Assembly (NCBI RefSeq): GCF_012641275.1
Contig: NZ_JABAIA010000004.1
Location: 744,001 to 808,000 of the forward strand
Direction of reading: 5' to 3'
Length of the DNA stretch: 64,000 nucleotides
From: Chitinophaga varians
GTDB taxonomy: Bacteria > Bacteroidota > Bacteroidia > Chitinophagales > Chitinophagaceae
Made by a program: the position numbers and the translations under genes
The notes under the pieces: generated by a model
Databases searched by the model: none
The model's input: the letters and a program-made list of their open reading frames with translations, nothing else
What the model was told of the DNA's origin: nothing
In this document: positions 17,962 to 27,100 of the stretch, piece by piece
How positions within the stretch are numbered: position 1 is the stretch's first letter
Layout of the letters: each line of letters begins with the position of its first letter

Positions 17962-18900
17962 ATGTCACCCAATGATACACTGATAGCGGATGTTCGCCAT
18001 TTTAACCGCTTTTATACAGGCGTAGTGGGCCTGTTGGACCAGCACATCCTGGAAACCAAATATTCGCTTTCGGAAGTGCGGGTGTTATATGAGATCGGGG
18101 AGCAGGAAAAATGCACCTCCGGTCAATTGATCGCTGTGATGAAGATAGACGGGGGATACCTCAGTCGTATCCTGAAGAAATTTGAAACCGCCGGATTGAT
18201 CACCCGGCAGCAGTCGCCCGCCGACGGCCGTACCTTCTTCCTGCAACTCACCGCTAAAGGAAGGAAAATGATGACCGGCCTCAATGAAAGATCATCGGAA
18301 CAGATCCGTCAGATACTGGAACCACTGGAAATGTCCCAACGGCAACAGGTCACCGGCGCCATGAAAACCATCGAAACTGTCTTGTCAGGCAACAGCGCCG
18401 CGGCGCCAACTTCGGATATCCGTATCCGTTACGATCTGCAACCAGGCGATATCGGATACCTGATATACCTGCATGGAGAACTGTACGCGAAGGAGTGTGG
18501 CTATAACTTTGAATTTGAATCCTATGTGTGCAAAACGTTCCAGGATTTTCTCACCACCTACAACACCAACAAAGACAGGGTGTTTCTGGCCGTTGCGGAC
18601 AACCGGATCGTGGGAGCGGTGGCCATACTGGGCTCTTCCCGTTACCTGGCCCAGCTGCGCTGGTTCATTGTGCATCCCGATTACCGGGGACGCGGACTGG
18701 GAAAACGCCTTTTTGCAGAAGCCATCGCCTTCTGCCGGGAGAAAAATTATCAGAACGTATATCTGATGACCACCAGCCTGCAAAACACTGCCATCGACAT
18801 CTATAAAAAGGCAGGCTTCCGGAAAACGGGAGAGAAGTTCCTGCAGCTGTGGGGCCAGCAACAGTATGAACAACGGTATGATATGGACCTTACCCAATAG
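17962..18900 (+). CDS. MarR-type regulator fused to a GNAT N-acetyltransferase
   Basis: A 312-residue two-domain protein. Residues about 1-145 form a MarR winged helix (YSLSEVRVLYEIGEQE, then GGYLSRILKKFETAGLITRQQSPADGRTFFLQLTAKG). Residues about 160-312 form a GNAT domain with the acetyl-CoA loop VHPDYRGRGLGKRLFAEA and the C-terminal YKKAGFRKTGE. MarR-GNAT fusions are known in bacteria, but substrates are mostly unknown. The ATG at 17962 is chosen because the upstream ATG at 17914-17920 lies inside the promoter and operator. Confidence 0.9.
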   Translation: MSPNDTLIADVRHFNRFYTGVVGLLDQHILETKYSLSEVRVLYEIGEQEKCTSGQLIAVMKIDGGYLSRILKKFETAGLITRQQSPADGRTFFLQLTAKGRKMMTGLNERSSEQIRQILEPLEMSQRQQVTGAMKTIETVLSGNSAAAPTSDIRIRYDLQPGDIGYLIYLHGELYAKECGYNFEFESYVCKTFQDFLTTYNTNKDRVFLAVADNRIVGAVAILGSSRYLAQLRWFIVHPDYRGRGLGKRLFAEAIAFCREKNYQNVYLMTTSLQNTAIDIYKKAGFRKTGEKFLQLWGQQQYEQRYDMDLTQ

Positions 18901-18901
18901 A

Positions 18902-19027
18902 TATTTACAAATTACAAATTACGAATTACGAATTACGAATTACGAATGGAGGACCTCCTTATCGGTAGGTTACTAACTAACCTTTCCATTAAAGGATCCT
19001 CCATTCGTAATTCGTAATTCGTAATTT
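18902..19027. repeat. Hairpin with arms of tandem TTACGAA heptamers
   Basis: The left arm holds four or five copies of the 7-base word TTACGAA; the right arm holds three copies of the complement TTCGTAA before a T-run at 19022-19027. The centre has further short stems (GGAGG/CCTCC and AGGTT/AACCT). It lies between the MarR-GNAT and DinB genes, which converge, and probably ends both transcripts. Confidence 0.75.
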
Positions 19028-19028
19028 T

Positions 19029-19490
19029 TTAGGGATTATATAAACGTAGCAAAACTATCTGTCCCAAATGGTAGGCATCGTGTTCTGCGAGGCCCTGTAA
19101 ATAATAAACGGCTTTTTTATCGGTGCCTGGAAAGGTATCAAACAGGGCTGCTTCCGGGAACTTACGGATAGTGGCGGCTATCTGGTCAAATGAGTGCTCC
19201 AGCCGGTGAATGGTGGCCTGCCAGTTTTCCTCCCCATGGTTTTCCGGCATATAAAAGTCCGGAAGGTCTCCGTCTTTTTCCGGCGGTTCGTTATGCATAT
19301 ACCGCTCTACCCGCTGATGCCAGAAGATAACATGGTTCACGATCTGCCAGATGTTATTGGAGCCGTTCAGGCTTTTTACGGCCTGACGTGCGTCTATCCG
19401 GGAAAGATGTTCCCTGAAAGTTACATCCAGCCAGGGTTTCCCATTGTATAACGCTTCTATGGAAGAAGCGAGGTGTTCTGTAAGCTGCAT
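19029..19490 (-). CDS. DinB/YfiT-like putative metalloenzyme
   Basis: A 153-residue four-helix-bundle protein of the DinB superfamily. The metal-binding histidines expected for the family are visible at His53 (IVNHVIFWHQRV) and at His137 and His141 (LAEHDAYHLGQI). Family members include thiol-S-transferases and many proteins of unknown reaction. There is no operon partner; the acyl-CoA carboxylase gene is divergent from it with 52 bases between. Confidence 0.87.
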   Translation of the reverse strand: MQLTEHLASSIEALYNGKPWLDVTFREHLSRIDARQAVKSLNGSNNIWQIVNHVIFWHQRVERYMHNEPPEKDGDLPDFYMPENHGEENWQATIHRLEHSFDQIAATIRKFPEAALFDTFPGTDKKAVYYLQGLAEHDAYHLGQIVLLRLYNP

Positions 19491-19542
19491 AATTCGTAAT
19501 TTAACTTATTTGTCGGTATTTTTAAAGTAAAACCCAAACGTT

Positions 19543-21180
19543 ATGAACCAAGTGGATCTGGAAACGAACAAGAACGAAGATGCCATGAGACTGGCCATCA
19601 GCACTATGAAACAGCGCCTCGGCACCATCGAACAGGGCGGCGGGAAAAAAAGCCTGGAGAAGGTCCGCCAACGGGGCAAGCTGACGGCCAGGGAACGGAT
19701 TCAATATCTGATAGACAAAGACACTCCTTTTATTGAAATCGGCGCCTTTGCTGCCTATGAGATGTACCCCGAATACGGCGGTTGCCCCGCTGCCGGCACA
19801 GTTGGCGGCATCGGTTACGTAAGCGGCCGCCAGTGTATGATCGTGGCCAACGACATGACAGTAAAAGCCGGCGCCTGGTTTCCCATGACGGGCAAAAAGA
19901 ACCTGCGCTTACAGGAAATAGCCATGGAGAACCATCTCCCGGTCATCTACCTGGTAGACAGCGCCGGCGTGTTCCTGCCCATGCAGGATGAAATATTCCC
20001 TGACAAGGAACACTTTGGCCGCATCTTCCGTAACAACGCCCGCATGAGCGCCATGGGCATCACCCAGATAGCGGCCGTAATGGGCAGTTGTGTGGCGGGC
20101 GGCGCCTATCTCCCCATTATGAGCGATGAAGTGCTGATGGTGGAAGGCAACGGCTCTATCTTTCTCGCCGGCCCGTACCTTGTAAAGGCGGCTATCGGTG
20201 AAGACGTAGATGCGGAAACGTTAGGTGGCGCTGTTACCCATACCGAAATCTCCGGTATCGCCGATTACAAATTCAAAACAGACGAAGAATGCCTCGATCA
20301 GATAAAACGGATCGTCAGCAAAATAGGGCAGGGGCCCACTGCCGGATTTGACCGCATCGCGCCGGTGGCGCCGGCACAGCCCGAAGCAGAACTGCACGCC
20401 GTGCTGCCGTCAGACAGTTCCCGTCCGTATGACATGCTCGACATCATCCGCCGCATCGTGGACGATTCCGCTTTTGATCAATACAAACAGGACTATGGTA
20501 AAAGCATCCTTTGCGGTTACGCCCGCATCGACGGCTGGGCGGTAGGCATCGTGGCCAACCAGCGTAAAATAGTGAAGAGCCGCAAAGGCGAATTACAGAT
20601 GGGCGGCGTTATCTACAACGACAGCGCCGACAAGGCTGCCCGCTTCATCATGAACTGCAACCAGAAAAAAATACCGCTGGTGTTCCTGCAGGACGTAACC
20701 GGCTTCATGGTCGGCAGCCGCAGCGAACATGCCGGCATCATCAAAGACGGCGCTAAACTGGTCAACGCGGTGTCCAATTCCGTGGTGCCCAAAATCACCA
20801 TCATCATCGGTAATTCCTACGGCGCGGGCAACTACGCCATGTGTGGCAAGGCCTATGATCCCCGTTTTATCTTTGCATGGCCTTCTGCTAAAATTGCGGT
20901 GATGGGCGGTGAACAGGCGGCTAAAACATTATTGCAGATCCAGGTGGCCTCCCTCAAAGCAAAAGGACAGGAAATCACCCCGGACGAAGAAGCCCGCCTG
21001 CTCAAGGAAATCACGGACAAATACAACAGTCAGACCACTCCCTACTACGCCGCTGCCCGCCTTTGGGTGGATGATATCATCGATCCCGCTGATACGCGCA
21101 GGCATGTGTCAGAATGTATCAAAGCAGCCAACAACGCACCCGTGGAACAGCCGTTTAACGTAGGAGTATTTCAGGTCTGA
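19543..21180 (+). CDS. Acyl-CoA carboxylase beta (carboxyltransferase) subunit, methylcrotonyl-CoA type likely
   Basis: The 545-residue product has both carboxyltransferase halves: an N-terminal half with GKLTARERIQYLIDKD, GGIGYVSGR and GSCVAGGAYLPIMSDE, and a C-terminal half with FLQDVTGFMVG, GNSYGAGNYAMCGKAYDPRF and the KIAVMGGEQAA core. The length and the GPYLVKAAIGEDVDAETLGGA segment fit the methylcrotonyl-CoA carboxylase branch better than the propionyl-CoA branch, but I cannot prove this. The biotin carboxylase/carrier subunit is not next door, so it must be encoded elsewhere. The role would be leucine breakdown or another branched acyl-CoA pathway. Confidence 0.85.
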   Translation: MNQVDLETNKNEDAMRLAISTMKQRLGTIEQGGGKKSLEKVRQRGKLTARERIQYLIDKDTPFIEIGAFAAYEMYPEYGGCPAAGTVGGIGYVSGRQCMIVANDMTVKAGAWFPMTGKKNLRLQEIAMENHLPVIYLVDSAGVFLPMQDEIFPDKEHFGRIFRNNARMSAMGITQIAAVMGSCVAGGAYLPIMSDEVLMVEGNGSIFLAGPYLVKAAIGEDVDAETLGGAVTHTEISGIADYKFKTDEECLDQIKRIVSKIGQGPTAGFDRIAPVAPAQPEAELHAVLPSDSSRPYDMLDIIRRIVDDSAFDQYKQDYGKSILCGYARIDGWAVGIVANQRKIVKSRKGELQMGGVIYNDSADKAARFIMNCNQKKIPLVFLQDVTGFMVGSRSEHAGIIKDGAKLVNAVSNSVVPKITIIIGNSYGAGNYAMCGKAYDPRFIFAWPSAKIAVMGGEQAAKTLLQIQVASLKAKGQEITPDEEARLLKEITDKYNSQTTPYYAAARLWVDDIIDPADTRRHVSECIKAANNAPVEQPFNVGVFQV

Positions 21181-21191
21181 TTATTTTATCT

Positions 21192-21261
21192 TTTAGTTAT
21201 TTTGATATTTAGTTGACTGCCTTCCTTCTAAAGAGGTCAACTAAATATCAAAATAACTAAA
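21192..21261. terminator. 26-bp perfect AT-rich hairpin after the carboxylase gene
   Basis: 21192-21217 is the exact complement of 21236-21261, with an 18-base loop. The arms include TTTAGTTATTTTGATATTTA. It lies 12 bases past the carboxylase stop and just before the rnhA promoter. Confidence 0.75.
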
Positions 21262-21284
21262 TGTCAAAATTTATAAATGAGCGT

Positions 21285-21292
21285 TATATTTG
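21285..21292 (+). promoter_or_regulatory. -7 box (TATATTTG) six bases before the rnhA start
   Basis: Full consensus match. The G of the box is at 21292 and the ATG is at 21299, so transcription should start at or within a few bases of the start codon, giving a leaderless or nearly leaderless message. Confidence 0.5.
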
Positions 21293-21298
21293 CGCGCT

Positions 21299-21757
21299 AT
21301 GGCAGAATTGCAGATATATACGGATGGCGCCTCCCGCGGCAATCCCGGGCCCGGTGGCTACGGTGTGGTATTATTATGGGGAAGTGTGCGCAAGGAATTA
21401 TCACAGGGATACCGTAAAACAACGAACAACAGGATGGAGCTGCTGGCGGTGATCACCGCACTCGAGGCGTTAAAGAAAGAAGGACTGGAAATGACCATTT
21501 TTACAGACAGTAAATATGTAGTGGACAGTATCGAAAAAGGCTGGATATGGGGCTGGGTAAAAACCGGTTTTAAAGATAAAAAGAACAAAGACCTGTGGAT
21601 GCGTTTCATTCCGCTCTACAGAAGACATAAAGTCAAAATGCAATGGGTGAAAGGCCATGCCAGCAACCCGCTCAACAACCGTTGCGATGAACTGGCCACA
21701 CAGGCCGCCGATAGCGGCAACTGGCTGATAGACCAGGGCTTCGAAAGCGGAAATTAA
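21299..21757 (+). CDS. rnhA: Ribonuclease HI
   Basis: A 152-residue RNase H that cuts the RNA strand of RNA-DNA hybrids. It begins MAELQIYTDGASRGNPGPGG, where the first catalytic Asp is in YTDG; Glu follows in NRMELLAV, Asp in FTDSKYVVDSI, and the last Asp in HASNPLNNRCDELA. The ATG at 21299 is preferred over a TTG at 21290, which lies inside the -7 box. The handle helix region with KKNKDLW is present. Single gene, followed 56 bases later by the antiporter gene. Confidence 0.95.
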   Translation: MAELQIYTDGASRGNPGPGGYGVVLLWGSVRKELSQGYRKTTNNRMELLAVITALEALKKEGLEMTIFTDSKYVVDSIEKGWIWGWVKTGFKDKKNKDLWMRFIPLYRRHKVKMQWVKGHASNPLNNRCDELATQAADSGNWLIDQGFESGN

Positions 21758-21813
21758 CCATCGCCGAACCAACTGACGGCCCGGATTGTAATATAAACGG
21801 AAAAACTTCGTTT

Positions 21814-23529
21814 ATGCTTACCTGGTTGATAGAAACGCTTCAGAAATACCCGGAAATCGCTGTCATGTTAACCCTGCTCATAGGTTTTCTCCTGGGCAAA
21901 CTACGCATTAAAGGATTTACGCTCGGCACTGTCACCGGTGTACTGTTGGTAGGCATCGTCATTGGCGGTATCCACATCCAAATCCCCGGCGCAGCCAAAT
22001 CCATCTTTTTCCTGTTGTTCCTGTTTTGTACCGGCTACAGCATCGGTCCGCAATTTTTCCAGGGACTGAAAAAAGACGGCCTTCCGATAGCGGCCTTCTC
22101 TTTCATCGTTTGCTGCAGCAGTCTTTTTTTCTGCTGGGTAATTGCTTCCATCCTGCATTTTGATACTGGCACCACCGCCGGACTGATATCCGGGGCCAAC
22201 ACCTGCTCCGCTATTATCGGTGTCGCTTCCAATACTATCAATGAACTCAACATCAGTATAGCTGACAAAGAACGGCTGGTCAACCAGATCCCTGTTGCCT
22301 ATGCAGTGACCTACATCTTTGGAACAGCCGGTACCAGCTGGTTTCTGTCCGTTATAGGTCCCTGGTTCATGTCAGGCAGCAGGGAGAAGCTGATAGAAGA
22401 AACACGCAAACTGGAGGCCACCCTTACTGATACGAGCACGGAGGAAGACGGAGATATCAAAAATGCCTACGACCATGTGGCGTTCAGGGCTTACCTCGTC
22501 AACAGTGAGCTGGTGGGGGAAGAAGGAAAATCGGTGGGTGAACTGGAAGCATTTTTTCGCCGGAAAAAACGAGTGTTGTACCTCCTGCGCGTTAGGCGGG
22601 AAGGGGAGATGATGGCCACCCCACAGGATTTTGTGGTTCGCCAGGGAGATATTATCGCTGTTGGCGGGCAACGTTCAGCCGCTATTGCCTCCGGCGACAT
22701 GCTGGGCAGGGAAGTGGCTGATGCTGATCTGCTGACGTTCCCCGTGCAGGCCATCAATGTGGTGATCAATAAAAGCACGGCAATCAATAAACCCATCAAG
22801 GTGCTGGTGCGCCGGCCACAACTGCATGGCATCAGTGTCCGGAAAATCACACGGTCTGGTATCGAGATACCGCTGGAAGCCAACACCATTGTACAAAAAG
22901 GTGATGTGGCCGAACTGGTGGGCATACAGGAGGAATTAGACCTCGCAGTGCCTATATTGGGCTTTAAAGAACGGGTAGGCGTGGAAACGGATATTCCGTA
23001 TCTGGCAGGCGGCATCGCGTTAGGCGCGTTGGTAGGCGCTATGAGCGTGCGTATTGGCAATGTGCCGATAGAGCTGAGCACCAGCGGAGGAGCCCTGATA
23101 GCAGGGCTTTTCTTCGGATGGCTGCGCAGCGTGAATCCGCGTTTCGGATATATCCCGTCTTCTTCCCAATGGGTGCTGACAAAACTGGGACTGCACGTAT
23201 TCATCGCTATCGTAGGGCTTACCGCCAGCGATGGTTTTTTACAGGGACTTAAACAGGAAGGCCTTACACTTTTCCTCGCAGGATTGGTGTTAAGCCTGCT
23301 GCCTATGGTGGTGGCGTTGTTCCTGTCTAAATATGTTTTCAAATTTCATCCTGCCATTGGTTTGGGAGCGTGTGCCGGCGCCCACGATGAATCAGCGCCG
23401 TTGCTGGCGGTACAGGATGCGCTCAACAGTAAAGTGCCTGCCCTGGGTTATACGGTGGCGTATGCCGTGGCCAACATCACGCTTACTACTTCCGGTGTGA
23501 TCATTGTATTGCTGATGCACAAAGGCTAA
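21814..23529 (+). CDS. Aspartate:alanine antiporter (AAE)-type transporter with two RCK_C/TrkA-C domains
   Basis: A 571-residue protein with the YidE/YbjL layout: a membrane block (about residues 15-190), two soluble TrkA-C domains (about 205-290 and 295-380), and a second membrane block (about 385-571) related to the first. GANTCSAIIGVASNTI in the first half and GACAGAHDESAPLLAVQDAL in the second half are the matching conserved loops. Family members swap aspartate and alanine or carry other dicarboxylates. The substrate is inferred only at family level. Confidence 0.85.
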   Translation: MLTWLIETLQKYPEIAVMLTLLIGFLLGKLRIKGFTLGTVTGVLLVGIVIGGIHIQIPGAAKSIFFLLFLFCTGYSIGPQFFQGLKKDGLPIAAFSFIVCCSSLFFCWVIASILHFDTGTTAGLISGANTCSAIIGVASNTINELNISIADKERLVNQIPVAYAVTYIFGTAGTSWFLSVIGPWFMSGSREKLIEETRKLEATLTDTSTEEDGDIKNAYDHVAFRAYLVNSELVGEEGKSVGELEAFFRRKKRVLYLLRVRREGEMMATPQDFVVRQGDIIAVGGQRSAAIASGDMLGREVADADLLTFPVQAINVVINKSTAINKPIKVLVRRPQLHGISVRKITRSGIEIPLEANTIVQKGDVAELVGIQEELDLAVPILGFKERVGVETDIPYLAGGIALGALVGAMSVRIGNVPIELSTSGGALIAGLFFGWLRSVNPRFGYIPSSSQWVLTKLGLHVFIAIVGLTASDGFLQGLKQEGLTLFLAGLVLSLLPMVVALFLSKYVFKFHPAIGLGACAGAHDESAPLLAVQDALNSKVPALGYTVAYAVANITLTTSGVIIVLLMHKG

Positions 23530-23778
23530 GACATTTTTAGTCAGGTGATCAGATATTTGTATGATAGGGGTAATATGCAGACAACTGACGTTAAATAAGC
23601 AGCTAGATAAAAACATAATCAGACCATCACATTGGTGATCACGCCGCCCGAAAAATAAAGACAGGACCAGCCCACTTCAAATACAGCACTAACGCCGTTA
23701 TTGGCAACCGTTCATCCTAATAATCAGGCGAATCAGTAGTAATCCTTTTCATCATAGTTCAACTTTTTTAACAAATCT
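23530..23778. other. Gene-free stretch after the antiporter gene
   Basis: No reading frame with coding character and no clear terminator is visible. A small stem (ATCAC/GTGAT near 23626-23640) is the only structure noted. It runs up to the promoter of the Cys-peptide leader. Confidence 0.5.
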
Positions 23779-23810
23779 TTTGTTGTTTACGTATAAACAC
23801 CCTAGCTTTG
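23779..23810 (+). promoter_or_regulatory. Promoter of the Cys-peptide/SusC/SusD transcript
   Basis: TTTG at 23779-23782 and TAGCTTTG at 23803-23810 are separated by 20 bases, a full match to the Bacteroidota -33/-7 promoter in both sequence and spacing. Transcription should start near 23815-23818, about 30 bases before the small peptide gene and about 310 bases before the SusC start. Confidence 0.7.
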
Positions 23811-23844
23811 CGGCTCCATTAGTCTATAGGATTAATAGAGTAAT

Positions 23845-23937
23845 ATGATGAAGAAAAAACGACAAAGGAAACCGATTATGGAAATGAAGAACCAGTCCGT
23901 TGAATGCATCAACCAAAGTTGTTGTTGCTGTTGTTAA
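23845..23937 (+). CDS. Small leader peptide ending in five consecutive cysteines
   Basis: A 30-codon frame that starts with two ATG codons, has a basic first part (MMKKKRQRKP), and ends QSCCCCC followed by TAA; a sixth Cys is at position 21. The cysteine codons are TGT TGT TGC TGT TGT, so it is not a pure triplet repeat. It starts about 30 bases after a strong promoter and lies in the leader of the SusC/SusD operon. In mycobacteria, short frames with runs of Cys codons are known to attenuate downstream genes in response to cysteine; a similar role here is inference. Alternatives are a secreted or metal-binding small peptide, or a chance frame over a TTG-rich stretch. It is too short for most gene finders. 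An internal ATG at 23878 is a possible second start. Confidence 0.6.
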   Translation: MMKKKRQRKPIMEMKNQSVECINQSCCCCC

Positions 23938-24125
23938 AAATCAAAATCGCTTTCTGCACAACAGATCTTCCGAAACAACCGGTTACAGCAACATTAGCTG
24001 CTTCAGGAAGATAACTGTCACCGTACAAATAATACAAGGAGGCTAAGCTGGTGTTATCTGCTTTATAGCAGGTACAGGACTGTTATTGCCTTTATTCGTT
24101 CTCTAAACCAATCAACATAGAACTT
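23938..24125 (+). promoter_or_regulatory. Structured leader between the Cys peptide and SusC
   Basis: The 188-base segment holds a 7-bp stem (ATCTTCC 23965-23971 with GGAAGAT 24006-24012) with CAGC/GCTG inside its loop, an AAGGAGG at 24036-24042 that could pair with 16S rRNA, a five-codon GTG frame right after it (24051-24068), and a small hairpin CTGCT-TTAT-AGCAG at 24058-24071. There is no T-run, so a standard intrinsic terminator is not obvious. It may be a translation-coupled or Rho-type control region. Confidence 0.4.
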
Positions 24126-27100
24126 ATGTTACAACGATTGCTGATTCTTCTACTGCTGCTGGGCCCACTGGCAGCTTTTTCGCAGGTACGTACCGTTACG
24201 GGTACCGTCCTGTCGGCCAAAGACAAAGAACCTTTGCCCGGCGCCACCATCGTCATTAAAGGTACGACGAAAGGTGTGCTGACCGGCCCTGACGGCTCTT
24301 TCCGGCTGGAAGTTACAGACCCGGCCGCCACTACACTGGTCATCAGTTATGTAGGCATGACACCACAGGAAGTACCTGTTAGTACTGCCCCACTGACCAT
24401 CACCCTGCAATCAGCCGGTAAAAATATTGATGAGATAGTAGTGATCGCTTATGGTACTGCTAAAAAGAGCTCTTACACCGGTTCGGTATCACAGATAAAG
24501 GGCGCTGAACTGGAGAACCGTCAGGTATCCAGTGTCACCAAAGCCTTACAGGGCCTGGCGCCTGGCGTGCAAAGCGCATCCCAGAGCGGTCAGCCCGGTT
24601 CTGATGCTACTATCCGTATCCGTGGTGTTGGTTCTATCAACGCTTCGGCAGATCCGCTCTACGTGGTAGACGGGGTGCCTTACGGCGGCAACCTCAGCGC
24701 CATCAACCCGTATGATATCGAGTCCATCAGCGTACTGAAAGACGCGGCCTCTGCTGCGTTGTACGGCTCACGCGGTGCCAATGGCGTCATCATCATCACC
24801 ACTAAAAAAGGAAAAGCCAAAGGAAGTAATATAGACGTTCGCGTTAGTCAGGGTTTCTCTAAAAGAGCGGTGAAAGATTATGACAGGATGTCTACCGATC
24901 AATACTTCCCGATGTACTGGCGCGCATTGTTCAACGAAAACCTGGGCAGCCAGGACTCCATCACCGCTGCTAAAAACGCCAGCCGCGACCTGGTGGGAGA
25001 GTTGGGCATTAACCCCTATGGCAGTGCATTCCCGCAGCCGGTAGGCACCGACGGCAAATTGGTAGCCGGCGCTAAACCACTGTGGAACGATGACTGGGAC
25101 AAAGCGATGCAACGCACCGGTCACCGCACAGAAGCCAATATCGCCATCAGCGGCGCTACAGATAAAACCCGCTACTTCATCTCCGGTGGTTACCTCGATG
25201 ACCAGGGTATTTACCTGGGCTCCGGCTTCAAACGTTACACGGTGCGTTCCAACTTCGACGTAGATGCCCGCAAATGGTTGAAAATAGGCCTCAACCTGAA
25301 TGCTTCCCACTCGGATCAACAGGCACCTCCATCTGAAGACAGCCGCAGCGACAACTACGTGAACTATGGCCGTTTGATGGGCCCTATGTACCCGGTTTAT
25401 CAACGTGATCCGAATACCGGCTCTTATCTCCTTGACGCTAAAGGACAAAAAATATTCGACTATGGCGACTACCGCCCGGACCCGGCCAATCCCCGTACCA
25501 ATCTGGTACAAACCTCCGGCATCGATAAACATGATACCATCCGTGACGACGTGTCTGCCCGCTTCTATGCTGAAGCAACACTCTATAAAGGACTGAAATT
25601 CAAAACCAGCTATAACGCAGATTACTCTTCCCGCGTGGGCCACGACTATACGAACCCTACCCTCGGCTTTGACGCTGAAGTAGGCGGCACCGTAGTTAAA
25701 GGCAACTATCGCACGTTCAGCTGGACTTTCAACAACCTCCTGACTTACGAGACTACCTTCAATGAAAAACATCATCTGAACGTTTTGCTGGGCCAGGAAG
25801 CCTATAAGTTCAAATACACTTACCTCGAAGGCAACAAAACCGGGTTCTCTGTACCTGGTATCGATGAACCGGCGGATGCGGCCCTGATTGGCAGTTTTAC
25901 CGGTTACAGTGATAGCTATACGCAAAGCTCTTACCTTGGAAGAGCTGAGTACGACTACTCCGGAAAATATTTCTTCTCTGCTTCCCTGCGCCGCGATGGA
26001 TCTTCCCGCTTCGCACCGGACCGCCGCTGGGGTACTTTCTGGTCAGTAGGCGCCTCCTGGAAACTGACAGAAGAAACTTTCCTGAAAAACAGCTCCTGGC
26101 TCAATCTGCTGACACTGCGTGCCAGTTACGGTGGACAAGGTAACGACAACCTCGGTCCCAACCGCTACTATAACTACCTGCCGCTGTACTCTGTTAACAG
26201 CAATCTCGGACTGGGTGGTACTTTCCGCGAATTCCTGTTCAACGACAGGTTGAAATGGGAAACAAACCTCAACCTCAATATCGGTGTGGACTGGGCTATG
26301 TTTGATAATCGTTTGGGCGGCAGCGCAGAATTCTTCGTCCGCAAATCGCAGGACCTGCTGTACTCCAGGCCTAAAGCACCTTCTATTGGATACGCCTCGG
26401 TTGACGAAAACATCGGCGCGCTGAAAAATACCGGTATAGACCTCAACCTGCATGGTACGCCTATACGCACAAAAAACTTCAGCTGGAACATCGATCTTAA
26501 TATGACGCATTACCGCAATAAGGTGACCAGCCTGCCTCAACAGGATATCATCGTGGGTACCAAAAAGCTCTCCGTGGGTAAATCCATCTATGACTTTTAC
26601 CTTCGCCAGTGGGCAGGAGTGAACCCCAATACCGGTGCGCCACAGTGGAAATACACCAATCCGGACGGGAGCATCAAGGATACCAGCAACTATAGCCAGG
26701 CTTCCCTGTATTATTCCGGTTCATCGCTGCCAGACCTGTATGGCGGCCTGACCAATACGTTCACTTACAAGAACTTCTCCCTGTCGTTCCTGATCGTGTA
26801 CAGCATCGGAGGTAAAGTACTGGACAATGATTATACTTTCCTGATGGGACTGGGTGGTTCCGCCGGCCGCGCATGGTCCACAGAAGTGCTGAACGCCTGG
26901 ACACCCACCAACCGCAATACGGACGTACCACAGGTGAACACGGTAGCGCCCAGCTGGACTGGCGCTTCCACACGTTTCCTGTACGATGCCACCTACGCCA
27001 GACTGAAGAGCCTGAACCTCAGTTATTCACTGCCGAAAACACTGATGGAAAGGGCACACCTGAACAATATTACGGTGTACGTACAGGGAGAAAACCTGTT

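Noticed and set aside
18902..19027. Tandem heptamers as a CRISPR array
   Set aside because: The repeat unit is 7 bases with no spacers; it is an arm of a hairpin.
19543..21180. Acyl-CoA carboxylase as a second accD
   Set aside because: It lacks the zinc ribbon and has the double carboxyltransferase layout; accD is at 31595-32443.
24768..25925. A 385-residue minus-strand frame
   Set aside because: It lies within the SusC gene on the other strand and has no domain.
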